Below are positions 9,450 through 17,748 of a stretch of DNA of 64,000 nucleotides, in pieces. Position numbers and translations under genes: made by a program. Positions within the stretch are counted from its first letter, which is position 1. Each line of letters begins with the position of its first letter. The notes beneath the pieces were generated by a model that was not told the DNA's origin, made no database searches, and saw only the letters and a list, made by a program, of their open reading frames with translations. This DNA is from Variovorax paradoxus (GTDB taxonomy: Bacteria > Pseudomonadota > Gammaproteobacteria > Burkholderiales > Burkholderiaceae_C): positions 1-64,000 of the forward strand of contig NZ_JAUSRN010000008.1 of NCBI RefSeq assembly GCF_030811855.1, given 5' to 3'.

Positions 9450-10985
9450 ATGAAGACGAAAGCCAACGCCAACCTGTTTGCCGCCCTGCGTGCGGCCTTT
9501 CCTGCCGACCTCGACGGCATCGCCGTGGAGACCGACAACGGTCTGTTCTATTCGTGGCGAGACCTCGAGCGCGCCAGCGCCATGATGGCCAACCTGCTCG
9601 GCGCGCTGGGCCTGGAAGAGGGCGCCCGCGTCGCGGTGCAGGTGGAGAAGTCGGTCGAGGCGATGATTCTCTATCTCGCCACGCTGCGCGCGGGCTATGT
9701 GTTTCTGCCGCTCAACACCGCCTATCAAAGCGCAGAGATCGAATACTTCATCGACAATGCCGAACCGGCCGTGGTGGTGTGCACCAGCCGCAATGCCTCG
9801 TGGGTCGGACCCATCGCCAACGCGGCGGGCACGCGGCACGTGTTCACGCTCGACGACGATCGCACCGGCACGCTGCTGGAGGTGGCCGCGCAGTGCAGCG
9901 ACCAGCACTTGATTGCAAAGAAGAAAGCCGACGACCTCGCCGCCATCCTCTACACCAGCGGCACCACCGGCCGCAGCAAGGGCGCGATGCTCACGCATGG
10001 CAACCTGCTGTCGAACGCCGAGGTGCTCAAGGACTACTGGGGCTGGACCCAAGGTGACGTGCTGATCCACGCGCTGCCCATCTTCCACGTGCACGGCCTC
10101 TTCGTCGCGTTGCACGGTGCCCTGCTGAACGGCAGCAAGATGATCTGGTTCTCGAAGTTCGACCCGAAGCGGGTTGTCGAGAAGCTGCCCGAAGCCACCG
10201 TGTTCATGGGCGTGCCCACGCTCTACGTGCGGCTCTTGGCCGAACCGGGTCTCACACGCGAAGCGGTGCGCAACATGCGCCTCTTCATCGCGGGCTCCGC
10301 GCCGCTTCTCATCGAGACCTTCGACGAGTGGCGCGAGCGCACCGGCCACACCATTCTCGAACGCTACGGCATGAGCGAGACGATCATGCTCACCTCCAAT
10401 CCTTACAGCCCCGCGCAGGGCGAACGCCGCGGCGGCACGGTCGGCTTTGCCTTGCCCGGCGTGCAGTTGCGCGTTCGCGACGACAGCGGTCGCGACTGCA
10501 CCACCGACGAGATCGGCAACATCCAGGTCAGCGGGCCCAATGTGTTCAGCGGCTACTGGCGCATGCCGGAAAAAACGAAAGAAGAGTTCACCGTCGACGG
10601 TTTCTTCAAGACCGGCGACGTCGGCAAGATCGACGGCCGCGGCTACATCACCATCGTCGGGCGCAGCAAGGACCTGATCATCAGCGGCGGCTACAACGTC
10701 TATCCGGCCGAGATCGAGGGCTACATCAATGAGCTCCCCGGCGTGGCCGAAAGCGCCGTGGTCGGCGTGCCGCACCCCGACTTCGGTGAAGTCGGCGTCG
10801 CGATCGTTATTCCCAAGGCTGGCGGAGTGCTCGACGCCGATGCAATCGTTGCGGAATTGAAGTCCAAGCTCGCGAACTTCAAGATTCCGAAGCGCTGCTT
10901 CGTCGTCGGCGAACTGCCGCGCAACACCATGGGCAAGGTGCAGAAGGCGCTGCTGCGGGAGCAGCACAAGGGGCTGTTCGCCTAG
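9450..10985 (+). CDS. matB: Malonyl-CoA synthetase
   Basis: A 511-residue AMP-forming ligase that joins malonate and CoA using ATP. Visible motifs: ILYTSGTTGRSKGAM (P-loop-like A3), ERYGMSET (A5), KTGDVGKID (A7), GRSKDLIISGGYNVYPAEIE (A8) and the C-terminal LPRNTMGKVQK with the catalytic lysine (A10). The FHVHGLFVALHGALLNG stretch is characteristic of malonyl-CoA synthetases. It follows the hydratase by 10 nt and closes the operon. Together with MatA it turns malonate into acetyl-CoA. Its last four bases overlap the convergent serine hydrolase gene. Confidence 0.92.
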   Translation: MKTKANANLFAALRAAFPADLDGIAVETDNGLFYSWRDLERASAMMANLLGALGLEEGARVAVQVEKSVEAMILYLATLRAGYVFLPLNTAYQSAEIEYFIDNAEPAVVVCTSRNASWVGPIANAAGTRHVFTLDDDRTGTLLEVAAQCSDQHLIAKKKADDLAAILYTSGTTGRSKGAMLTHGNLLSNAEVLKDYWGWTQGDVLIHALPIFHVHGLFVALHGALLNGSKMIWFSKFDPKRVVEKLPEATVFMGVPTLYVRLLAEPGLTREAVRNMRLFIAGSAPLLIETFDEWRERTGHTILERYGMSETIMLTSNPYSPAQGERRGGTVGFALPGVQLRVRDDSGRDCTTDEIGNIQVSGPNVFSGYWRMPEKTKEEFTVDGFFKTGDVGKIDGRGYITIVGRSKDLIISGGYNVYPAEIEGYINELPGVAESAVVGVPHPDFGEVGVAIVIPKAGGVLDADAIVAELKSKLANFKIPKRCFVVGELPRNTMGKVQKALLREQHKGLFA

Positions 10986-12436
10986 GGCTTTTCCTCGGCA
11001 GCGTCCGCGGGTTCCGGCACGCGCTGGAAGACGATGTCGGGCACCTGTGGTTCGAATGGCGCCGCGACGCGGTCGATGCGGCCTTCACGGTCGTAGAGAA
11101 AGGTCAGCGCCAGGTTGTCGGGGTAGAACTCGCTGGGTCTGTCCGGCGTGGTGAACACGTCGTAGTGCCAGTGCGTCAACGGACCTGAGAGGCCGCGCCA
11201 TCGCCAGGCGAGCCCGAGATGACTGCTCGTGATTTCAATGCGCCCATAGGCCGGATGTTCATAGATGCCCGCGTACTCGGCGAGTGCATGGCTCGGCTGG
11301 GTTCCGGCGCAGCGTTTCTCTTCGCGCCTGGCCTTGTCCGTCTTCTGTTGATCGATGAAGCCGCGCCGCTTGGGCACAAGGCGGCTGAACCAGTCGACAG
11401 GCTCCCGCCCGCTGATCTGGTCGAGCGCCGCGTAGGTCAGCAGCGACGTCACCGCGCTCGGCGCGCGATTCGTCAGTACGACGACACCTGCGCGCCGCGA
11501 GGGCATGACCGTCATCAGTGTTCCCCAGCCGAGCCATGATCCTGAATGAGACAGCGTGCGATCGCCACGATAGCTTTCGCAGAACAGGCCGTGGCCGTAG
11601 TGCGAATCGCCAATCTCGGCATATTCCGACCGGGCCATGTGAATGCGTGGCGTCGCCATCTCGCGCAGCGCTTGCGGGGAGAGAAGCTGAATGCCGTTCA
11701 CCCGGCCTTCGTCGATCAGAAAGCCAACCCACTTCGCAAGTTCGGCTACCGAGGTGTTGATACCGCCGCCTGCGGTGGTTCGGATGGGCCACAGCGGGGC
11801 GCGCGTGCATTCGTCGTCGACCATGGCATGCGGGCGAGCCGCGTTGTCGGCAGCGGCGAGCGCCTCGATGGTGAAACTGAATTCCTCGATGCCCAGTGGC
11901 TTCAGCAGGCGCTCGGCGATGAAGTCTTCCCAGCTCAACCCGCTGATCCGCTCCGCGACAATGCCCGCGACCATATAGCCGAGGTTCGAGTACTGGAAGG
12001 CATCGCGCAGTTCGCGGCTGGGCATCAGGTGGCGCAGCAGGGGCAGCATCTGCGCGCCCGACAGATCGCCGGGTTGGTGCACCCAGTCATGCCGCGGCAA
12101 CCCGCTGCGATGGCAGAGCAGGTCGCGCAGCGTCAGGCGCTCCGTCGCGACCGGGTCGTGCAGGCGGAATTCCGGAATCAGGTCGCGCACGGGCCGGTCC
12201 CAGTCGAGTTTGCGTTCGTCGACCAGCAGCCCGAGCCCGGCCGCGGTGAACGACTTGGTGATCGAGCACAGCAAAAACTGCGTGTCGGTGGTCACCGGCT
12301 GGCCGGTGCCAGTGTCGCGCACGCCGTAGCCCTTGAGCACAGCAATCTCGCCGTCCTGGATGACGGCCAGCGCGAGCCCGGGCACTTTCCATTCCTGCAT
12401 CGAGGCTTCGACGAGGCTGTCGAGATCGCTCCACAT
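10982..12436 (-). CDS. Serine hydrolase, beta-lactamase/PBP4* family
   Basis: A 484-residue protein of the class C beta-lactamase-like superfamily. Catalytic motifs are complete: Ser58-x-x-Lys61 (SITK), Tyr149-Ser-Asn151 (YSNLGY) and a later HSGSW at the KTG position. A C-terminal domain of about 100 residues resembles the lipocalin-like DUF3471 type. No signal peptide is seen, so it is probably a cytoplasmic esterase or peptidase rather than a resistance enzyme. It converges on matB and is the most downstream gene of the leftward set that includes the aldoxime genes; a functional link to either is not shown. Confidence 0.8.
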   Translation of the reverse strand: MWSDLDSLVEASMQEWKVPGLALAVIQDGEIAVLKGYGVRDTGTGQPVTTDTQFLLCSITKSFTAAGLGLLVDERKLDWDRPVRDLIPEFRLHDPVATERLTLRDLLCHRSGLPRHDWVHQPGDLSGAQMLPLLRHLMPSRELRDAFQYSNLGYMVAGIVAERISGLSWEDFIAERLLKPLGIEEFSFTIEALAAADNAARPHAMVDDECTRAPLWPIRTTAGGGINTSVAELAKWVGFLIDEGRVNGIQLLSPQALREMATPRIHMARSEYAEIGDSHYGHGLFCESYRGDRTLSHSGSWLGWGTLMTVMPSRRAGVVVLTNRAPSAVTSLLTYAALDQISGREPVDWFSRLVPKRRGFIDQQKTDKARREEKRCAGTQPSHALAEYAGIYEHPAYGRIEITSSHLGLAWRWRGLSGPLTHWHYDVFTTPDRPSEFYPDNLALTFLYDREGRIDRVAAPFEPQVPDIVFQRVPEPADAAEEKP

Positions 12437-12502
12437 GGTCGGGGTCCTTGCCTTTGAATCGGGCCGCGCATCCTAAAGCAATCGCCCGATAGGCGCCTTT
12501 TT

Positions 12503-13564
12503 CTATGCCAGTGCCAGCCCGTTCATGAGCCCGCTGCGCGCATGGCAGTTGATGTATTCATAACTCTGCTCGTCGGCCTTCAGCACCGACACCTCGTGGT
12601 ACACGCGCAGCTGCAACTGGAAGTTCAGCGCCTGCACGTAGCGCATGAAGCTGCCGAAGATCGCGACGTGCGTGGGATGCGATTCGGCCCAGCGTTCCAT
12701 GTCGGCGAGCGAGCGCCAAAAACTCAGTCCGAACGATTTCTCCAGCTGCGCACCCTGGGCGTCGAGGTGGTGCATGTAGCGGTTGCTGTAGCAGCCGATG
12801 CCCAGGCCCTGGTCGCGCAGGAAGTCCATGCCTTCGCGCAGAACGGGTTCCATCTCGCCGAGATAGAGCGTGCGTTCCTGGCCCGTGGTGTCGGCCCACT
12901 CCTGGCCGGAGCGGATCATCGCGATGTTCTCGTGGCCCGCCACGCGCACGCGCTGCCCCGGTGCAGGTGCGCCCAGCGTGATGGCGCGTGTGCCCGAAGG
13001 CGCCATGGCATCGGTTTGCGACAACGGGATGCGGTCGCGCATCGAACCCCAGTAGCCATGCTCCTGCAGTTCGCCGCTCACGCCGCCCATCACCACGCCC
13101 ACGCCTTCGAGGCGGTCCGGCGTGTTGAACATGGTTTCGAAGTGCTCGGCGCGTGGCGAAACGATTTCGCGGAAATAGCCGAGGCCCTCGGCCAGCCGCT
13201 CGTCGGAGCGCCACCAGGCGTCGATCTCCGGTGTTGCACACCATCGCGCGTGCGAAGTGGGGTCACTCCAATAGGCGATGGCGATCATGTTGTCGTAGCC
13301 ATCGGCGTCGACGTAGTGCGCGAAGTCGTAGTGGCCGGGGCCGTCGGGCAGGGTGAAGCCGGCTGCGATCTTCATCAGCGCCGCGCACGCGCGGCCCCGC
13401 ATTTCGGCCCCGCGCGACTGCACGCCGAAATAGCCCATCACGACCTGCGTGACCGCGGTCGGCGCGCGCGCCGACCAGACGGGGTAGGGAGGCGCATAGT
13501 CGTCCTCCACGCGGCGGTGGCGCGTGCGGGGACACTTCAGGTGCTCGGCAATGGCGGATTCCAT
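12503..13564 (-). CDS. oxd: Aldoxime dehydratase (haem-containing)
   Basis: A 353-residue member of the phenylacetaldoxime dehydratase family. It removes water from an aldoxime to give a nitrile, using ferrous haem. Residues that match the characterised OxdRE/OxdA enzymes are present at nearly the same numbering: Arg178, Ser219 (MIRSGQ), His299 (ESHPTHVAIFGSF) as proximal haem ligand and His323 (VYHEVSVL) as the distal His candidate. It lies 17 nt downstream of a nitrilase on the same strand, so the pair forms an aldoxime to nitrile to carboxylate route. The substrate (aryl or alkyl) cannot be predicted. Confidence 0.9.
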   Translation of the reverse strand: MESAIAEHLKCPRTRHRRVEDDYAPPYPVWSARAPTAVTQVVMGYFGVQSRGAEMRGRACAALMKIAAGFTLPDGPGHYDFAHYVDADGYDNMIAIAYWSDPTSHARWCATPEIDAWWRSDERLAEGLGYFREIVSPRAEHFETMFNTPDRLEGVGVVMGGVSGELQEHGYWGSMRDRIPLSQTDAMAPSGTRAITLGAPAPGQRVRVAGHENIAMIRSGQEWADTTGQERTLYLGEMEPVLREGMDFLRDQGLGIGCYSNRYMHHLDAQGAQLEKSFGLSFWRSLADMERWAESHPTHVAIFGSFMRYVQALNFQLQLRVYHEVSVLKADEQSYEYINCHARSGLMNGLALA

Positions 13565-13581
13565 GGCGTGGCTCCGGTGCT

Positions 13582-14631
13582 TCAGGCGGCCAGTGGCTGC
13601 TGGCGCGTCGCCGCTGCCGGCTCGGGCGTGGCGACGATGGCTTCGAAAGCGCCGCCTTCAACCTCGGGCGCGCGCTGCAGCACCACGGGCTCGCGGCGTG
13701 TCTTGTTCAGCAGCAATTGCGTGACGTCGGGGCGCGAATAGTGGCCACTCGGGTCGGCCGCCGCCTTGGCGAGTGCGATCATTCCCAGGTCGATGTCGGC
13801 GATCACCAGCCCTTCCTCGTCTTCAGCGAGCGGCGTGCCGAGCGGCGAGCCGTCGGGTGCATAGATGCGCGCATAGCCGCCGCCGACGCGCAGCATCTGC
13901 TGCTTGCCCGGGTCGGTGCACATCAGCTCGCTCATCGCCTGCGACACGGTGGCGCACGGCGCCACGACGAAACATTGGCCCTCGGCCGCGTACACCTGGC
14001 TCGCGGCGTTGTTGAGTTCGGGGCCGAGCGCATAGGCCGCGCCGCGGTAGAGCGAAAAGCTGGGCCAGGCGCCGCAGTGAATCTGCTCGTTCTGCGCATA
14101 CATTGCATACTTGCTGAGCGGCTGAAGATGCTCCCAGCACGACAGCGATCCGATGTTGCCGATGGGCGTTTCGACCACGGCCAGGTCGGAGCCGTCGCCT
14201 TCGCCGAACACGGTGCGCTCCACGTGCGTTGGCTTGAGCTTGCGGCGCGTCTGCACCGTGTTGCCCTGGTCGTCGAACAGCGCCTGCGCAATGTAGAGGC
14301 TGCCGGCGGCCTTTTCGCTGTAGCCGAGCGAAACCCAGATCTTGTGTTTGCGCGCGGCATCCCTGATGCGGTCGAACTCAGCGGAGCCCACGACCAGCGC
14401 GTTGTCGTGGTAACGCTGCACGAACTGCATGCCCCAGGCCGGCGAGTCGAGCCAGATCCACCAGGGATAGCCCGGCACCCAGGTTTCGGGAAAGGCGATG
14501 AGCTTCACGCCTTGGCTTGCAGCCTGTGCCATGAGGTCGATGGTCTTGTCGATGGTGCCGTCGAGGTCGAGGAACTCGGGCGCGGCCTGCACAGCGGCAA
14601 CGCGGAGCTTGGGATGAACGGTGGCGGGCAT
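13582..14631 (-). CDS. Nitrilase
   Basis: A 349-residue nitrilase that hydrolyses a nitrile to the carboxylic acid plus ammonia. The catalytic triad is visible: Glu49 (AFPETWVPGYPWW), Lys131 (RRKLKPTHVERTV) and Cys165 (GSLSCWEHLQPL), matching the numbering of Rhodococcus-type nitrilases. ATG 14631 was preferred over an in-frame start 45 nt upstream because GGAG precedes it and it gives the usual N-terminus. First gene of the leftward nitrilase-oxd pair, divergent from an AraC regulator, in the arrangement known for aldoxime-nitrile gene clusters. Confidence 0.92.
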   Translation of the reverse strand: MPATVHPKLRVAAVQAAPEFLDLDGTIDKTIDLMAQAASQGVKLIAFPETWVPGYPWWIWLDSPAWGMQFVQRYHDNALVVGSAEFDRIRDAARKHKIWVSLGYSEKAAGSLYIAQALFDDQGNTVQTRRKLKPTHVERTVFGEGDGSDLAVVETPIGNIGSLSCWEHLQPLSKYAMYAQNEQIHCGAWPSFSLYRGAAYALGPELNNAASQVYAAEGQCFVVAPCATVSQAMSELMCTDPGKQQMLRVGGGYARIYAPDGSPLGTPLAEDEEGLVIADIDLGMIALAKAAADPSGHYSRPDVTQLLLNKTRREPVVLQRAPEVEGGAFEAIVATPEPAAATRQQPLAA

Positions 14632-14814
14632 GGTGGATCTCCAGGAGATTGAGGGTGACGAAACAACTTCGCACACGCCGCACCGGGTTTGCGCGGTGGC
14701 ATGCGGGTTGCTTCAAGCGTAGATTCGCCGCCGCGAAACGCCTTGATTCGAACTTGCGGCGTTCTTGTTCCAGCGTTGCATGCCGACTCCCCCTAGGAAC
14801 CCCAAGGACCCCCG

Positions 14815-15777
14815 ATGAACCAGTTGCTCAGCACCGACGCCGTCCCGCGCGACCAGCGGCTCGCCTACTGGACCGACATGATCTGCAACGTCTACGTGCA
14901 GCTCGGCTGCGACCCGGTGCGCGAGGGCGGCGCGGGCCAATTCGAAGGCAGCATCCGACAGCACACGCTGCCGAGCCTCGACGTGTCGGTGGTCAAGTCA
15001 GGGCCGCAGAAGGTCATGCGCACGCCGGGCCACATTTCGCGCTCGGGCGACGATTACTTCCTGGTCAGCATCCAGGCGCGCGGGCACGGCGTGGTGCGGC
15101 AGGACGGTCGTGATGCCGTATTGGCGGCGGGCGACTTTGCGCTGTACGACAGCACACGGCCGTATGAGCTGCTGTTCGACGACACCTTCGAGCAGATCGT
15201 GCTCAAGCTGCCCGGCGAACGCCTGCGCAGCGAACTACACGACACTGAAGCGCTGACGGCCACCACCGTGTCGGGCCGCGAGGGCGCTGGGCACCTGCTG
15301 CTGGGCATGATCCGCACGCTGCGCGAAGACATCGACACGCTGCAACCGGCCTCTGCGCTCGCGGTGGCCAACGGCGTGCAAAGCATTCTGGTGGCCGGCC
15401 TGCAGACGCTGCCCGCGGCGCGCTCGCCGGGGCTGAGCAGTCTCACGGCGTACCACCTCGCGCGCGTGAAGCGCCGCATTGACGATCAACTGGCCGATCC
15501 ATCGCTTTCAGTGGGAAGCCTTGCGGCGGAGCTTGGTGTGTCGGCAAGCCACATCCACCGCATCTTCAAGAGCGAGCCGCTCACGCCGTCGCAGTACATC
15601 TGGGAACGCCGGCTCGAAGCCTGCAGCCGAGACCTGCTCGAGCCCCGCATGGCCGGACGGCCGGTGGCCGACATCGCCTACGGCCGCGGCTTCAACGACG
15701 CGGCGCACTTCAGCCGTGCCTTCCGCGAACGCTTCGGCTGCTCGCCGCGCGAGTGGAGGCAGCAGCGCGTTCAATAA
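14815..15777 (+). CDS. AraC-family regulator of the aldoxime/nitrile genes
   Basis: A 320-residue protein. The N-terminal ~200 residues match the AraC-binding-like domain found in NitR/OxdR-type regulators (MNQLLSTDAVPRDQRLAYWTDMIC...). The C-terminal ~100 residues carry two HTH motifs (LSVGSLAAELGVSASHIHRIFK, in which the first helices are readable, and AYGRGFNDAAHFSRAFRERFG). It is transcribed away from nitrilase-oxd across a 183-nt gap, the usual layout for an activator that needs the aldoxime or nitrile as inducer. The last point is inference. Confidence 0.87.
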   Translation: MNQLLSTDAVPRDQRLAYWTDMICNVYVQLGCDPVREGGAGQFEGSIRQHTLPSLDVSVVKSGPQKVMRTPGHISRSGDDYFLVSIQARGHGVVRQDGRDAVLAAGDFALYDSTRPYELLFDDTFEQIVLKLPGERLRSELHDTEALTATTVSGREGAGHLLLGMIRTLREDIDTLQPASALAVANGVQSILVAGLQTLPAARSPGLSSLTAYHLARVKRRIDDQLADPSLSVGSLAAELGVSASHIHRIFKSEPLTPSQYIWERRLEACSRDLLEPRMAGRPVADIAYGRGFNDAAHFSRAFRERFGCSPREWRQQRVQ

Positions 15778-15780
15778 CTG

Positions 15781-15803
15781 AAAAAGAAAAGGCTTGGTGC
15801 CTT
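15781..15803 (-). terminator. Rho-independent terminator after the universal stress gene
   Basis: Read on the minus strand, AAGGC-ACCAA-GCCTT is followed by a T-rich run (TTCTTTTT). It begins four bases after the stop codon of the universal stress gene and also lies just past the convergent AraC gene. The stem is short (5 bp), so strength is uncertain. Confidence 0.5.
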
Positions 15804-15806
15804 GCC

Positions 15807-16232
15807 TTACTGCACCAGCATCACGGTGGTGTCCGTCTCCGAAATCACCTTGGTGGCCACAGAGCCCATCAACGCTCGTCCGAAGATGCCGTGGCCGTGG
15901 GTGCCGAGCACGATGAGCTCGGCGTGTACCGCGGCGGCCGATTTGAGAATTTCTTCCGCCGCGTGTCCATGGCGCTTGTCGACCGTGTAGTTGGTAACGC
16001 CGTTCTCCGCGAACCGCGCCTTCACTGGCTCGATGACCTTGGCGTTTTCCTCGGCGTAGTAGTCGGCAATTACCTCTTTGCTGAGGTGGCGCGCGACGTG
16101 GCCCGAGATGCCGGTGCAGACATGCACGATGGTCAGCTCGTGGCCATCCACGAACATGGCGCGGTTGGCGAGAAGGTAGCTGAGCGCTTTTTGCGTATAG
16201 GCGCTGCCGTCGACGGCGATGAGGATTTTCAT
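15807..16232 (-). CDS. Universal stress protein (UspA family, ATP-binding type)
   Basis: A 141-residue single-domain Usp. It begins MKILIAVDGSAYTQKAL and ends with GTHGHGIFGRALMGS, exactly the G-x2-G-x9-G-S nucleotide-binding motif, so it should bind ATP like MJ0577. ATG 16232 is preferred; an upstream in-frame start would add a non-conserved 15-residue leader. Cytoplasmic. Usp proteins are induced by starvation and other stress, but the direct role is not known. A short hairpin with a T-run follows the stop. Confidence 0.9.
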   Translation of the reverse strand: MKILIAVDGSAYTQKALSYLLANRAMFVDGHELTIVHVCTGISGHVARHLSKEVIADYYAEENAKVIEPVKARFAENGVTNYTVDKRHGHAAEEILKSAAAVHAELIVLGTHGHGIFGRALMGSVATKVISETDTTVMLVQ

Positions 16233-16307
16233 GCGACCGTTATACGGCCGGGGCCGTGGTGTCGCAACGGGTGTCACCCGCGAGCCAAGGGGCTTTGGGT
16301 CAGAGGC

Positions 16308-17129
16308 CTAGCCTTGCAGGCCCTTCCAGAGCATGTAGGCCGCCAGCAGGTACAGGATGCTCGCGAACACGCGCTTGAGCTTTTTGACCGGCAGGTTGTG
16401 AGCGGCCTTTGCGCCCAGTGGCGCAGTGAGCACGCTGCACACCGCGATCACCGCGAGTGCGGGCAGCCAGATGTAGCCGAACGAGCCACCCGGAAGGCCC
16501 TGCACCGATTGTCCGCTGACCACATAGCCCAGCACATTGGCCACTGCAATCGGAAAGCCCAGCGCGGCGCTGGTAGCGACGGCGTTGTGAATGGAGATGT
16601 TGCACCAGGTCATGAACGGCACGCTCACGAAGCCGCCGCCCGCGCCCACCAGGCCCGAGATGAAGCCAATGGCGCCGCCTGCCGACAGTTGCCCCGCGGT
16701 GCCTGGCATCTGGCGCGTGGGCTTGGGCTTGCGGTCGAGGAACATCTGCGTGGCCGAGAAGCCCACGAACAGCGCGAAGACGATGGCCAGCACCGTTCCC
16801 TTGAGCAGTGCGAACACGCCGAGGCTGCCCAGCAGGCTGCCGATGACGATGCCGGGCGCAAGGCGCCGCACGATGTCCCAGCGCACCGCGCCGCGCTTGT
16901 GGTGCGCGCGCACGCTGGACACCGAGGTGAAGATGATCGTGGCCATCGAGGTGGCGATGGCCATCTTCACCGCAAGATCGGAAGCAACCCCGCGATGGCC
17001 CATGATGATCGTGATGAACGGCACCATGAGCATGCCGCCGCCGATGCCGAGCAGGCCCGCCAGAAAACCGGTGCCCAGGCCGAGCGCGGCCAATTCGGCG
17101 ATCAGGACGGGGTCGAGCAGGGAAGTCAC
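16308..17129 (-). CDS. TauE/SafE-family membrane permease (sulfite exporter-like)
   Basis: A 273-residue integral membrane protein with about eight hydrophobic spans and two internally similar halves, each with glycine-rich segments (GTGFLAGLLGIGGGMLMVPF and GFISGLVGAGGGFVSVPF), the DUF81 hallmark. The family exports sulfite, sulfoacetate and related anions or organic acids. I chose GTG 17129: the only ATG further upstream (17171) lies inside the terminator hairpin of the 6S RNA gene, so it is unlikely to be used. The substrate is unknown and no sulfur-metabolism gene is adjacent. Confidence 0.8.
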   Translation of the reverse strand: MTSLLDPVLIAELAALGLGTGFLAGLLGIGGGMLMVPFITIIMGHRGVASDLAVKMAIATSMATIIFTSVSSVRAHHKRGAVRWDIVRRLAPGIVIGSLLGSLGVFALLKGTVLAIVFALFVGFSATQMFLDRKPKPTRQMPGTAGQLSAGGAIGFISGLVGAGGGFVSVPFMTWCNISIHNAVATSAALGFPIAVANVLGYVVSGQSVQGLPGGSFGYIWLPALAVIAVCSVLTAPLGAKAAHNLPVKKLKRVFASILYLLAAYMLWKGLQG

Positions 17130-17142
17130 GCAGCAGGCCTTG

Positions 17143-17182
17143 AAAAAAAGCAACGGCCCCGTGCAGTGCATGCAGGGGCCGT
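17143..17182 (-). terminator. Rho-independent terminator of the zapA-ssrS transcript
   Basis: On the minus strand an 8-bp stem (ACGGCCCC with GGGGCCGT, extended by TGCA/TGCA) is followed by TTGC and then seven T residues. It lies 13 nt beyond the mapped end of the 6S RNA and before the TauE gene, so it should terminate the 6S transcript. Confidence 0.85.
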
Positions 17183-17194
17183 ATGAACGAAAAA

Positions 17195-17372
17195 GGTGTC
17201 TGCAAGTGGGCGCCGAACCCGCATCCTGAACCAGGGTTCAGGTGGGCGAGGGCAGCAAGACTTCGGGTTCATCTAACGCGAGATGATCACGCCCGTCAAG
17301 CGATGTACCAAGCCCGGCTCCGGAGAGCATTGGAACAAGGAAATATTAAGCCCGACGCGCACCGCAGACAGT
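17195..17372 (-). ncRNA. ssrS: 6S RNA
   Basis: About 178 nt directly downstream of zapA, the conserved place of ssrS in proteobacteria. The ends pair (TGTCTGC at 17364-17370 with GCAGACA at 17197-17203), followed by a second GC-rich closing segment. The 3' half contains the diagnostic CCTGAACCCTGGTTCAGG hairpin followed by GGGTTCGGCGCCCAC, matching the E. coli 6S CTTGAACCAAGGGTTCAAGG region. A TAAAAT -10 box ends 5 nt upstream of the inferred 5' end, and a terminator follows the 3' end. 6S RNA mimics an open promoter and sequesters sigma70 RNA polymerase in stationary phase. Ends are estimated to within about 5 nt. Confidence 0.88.
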
Positions 17373-17376
17373 TTGG

Positions 17377-17382
17377 ATTTTA
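17377..17382 (-). promoter_or_regulatory. Putative -10 element of the 6S RNA promoter
   Basis: TAAAAT on the minus strand, 5 nt upstream of the inferred 5' end of 6S RNA. No good -35 hexamer is visible at 16-18 nt, as the upstream stretch is very GC-rich. Read-through from zapA could also supply precursor, as in other proteobacteria. Confidence 0.45.
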
Positions 17383-17409
17383 CGCCTCTGGCGGGCCGCC
17401 CGCCGCCGT

Positions 17410-17748
17410 TCAGAGTAAATGGTCGTCGCCGGCGAGGGCTTGATCGAGTTTCTGGATGAGTTGCGCGGCCTTGACATCGGCATCGCCGGGGTCGCCCTCT
17501 GGAGTGGCGGCAACCGGCGCGGATACCGTTGCAGCCGCCGCGGCGGTCTGCTGTGCGGCCAGGTCGAAGGCCAGGTTCAACGAGGCCAGCACGGCGATGC
17601 GGTCGCGTGCCTTGACCTTGCCCGCATCGCGAATCTTGCACATGGCGGCGTCTACGCGATCGACCGCGTCGCGCAACTGCGCCTCGCCGCCGTCGGGACA
17701 GCCGAGCAGATAGCTCTGGCCCATGATCTGAACTTCAATCTGCTTCAT
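17410..17748 (-). CDS. zapA: Cell division protein ZapA
   Basis: A 112-residue ZapA. It binds FtsZ filaments and promotes Z-ring bundling at mid-cell. The N-terminal globular part (KQIEVQIMGQSYLLGCPDGGEAQLRDAVDRVD) is the family signature; the rest is an amphipathic helix for the antiparallel coiled coil, interrupted by an Ala/Pro/Gly linker at about 70-90. Its ATG overlaps the stop of the upstream coiled-coil gene (ATGA), so the two are co-translated. Followed by the 6S RNA gene. Confidence 0.92.
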   Translation of the reverse strand: MKQIEVQIMGQSYLLGCPDGGEAQLRDAVDRVDAAMCKIRDAGKVKARDRIAVLASLNLAFDLAAQQTAAAAATVSAPVAATPEGDPGDADVKAAQLIQKLDQALAGDDHLL

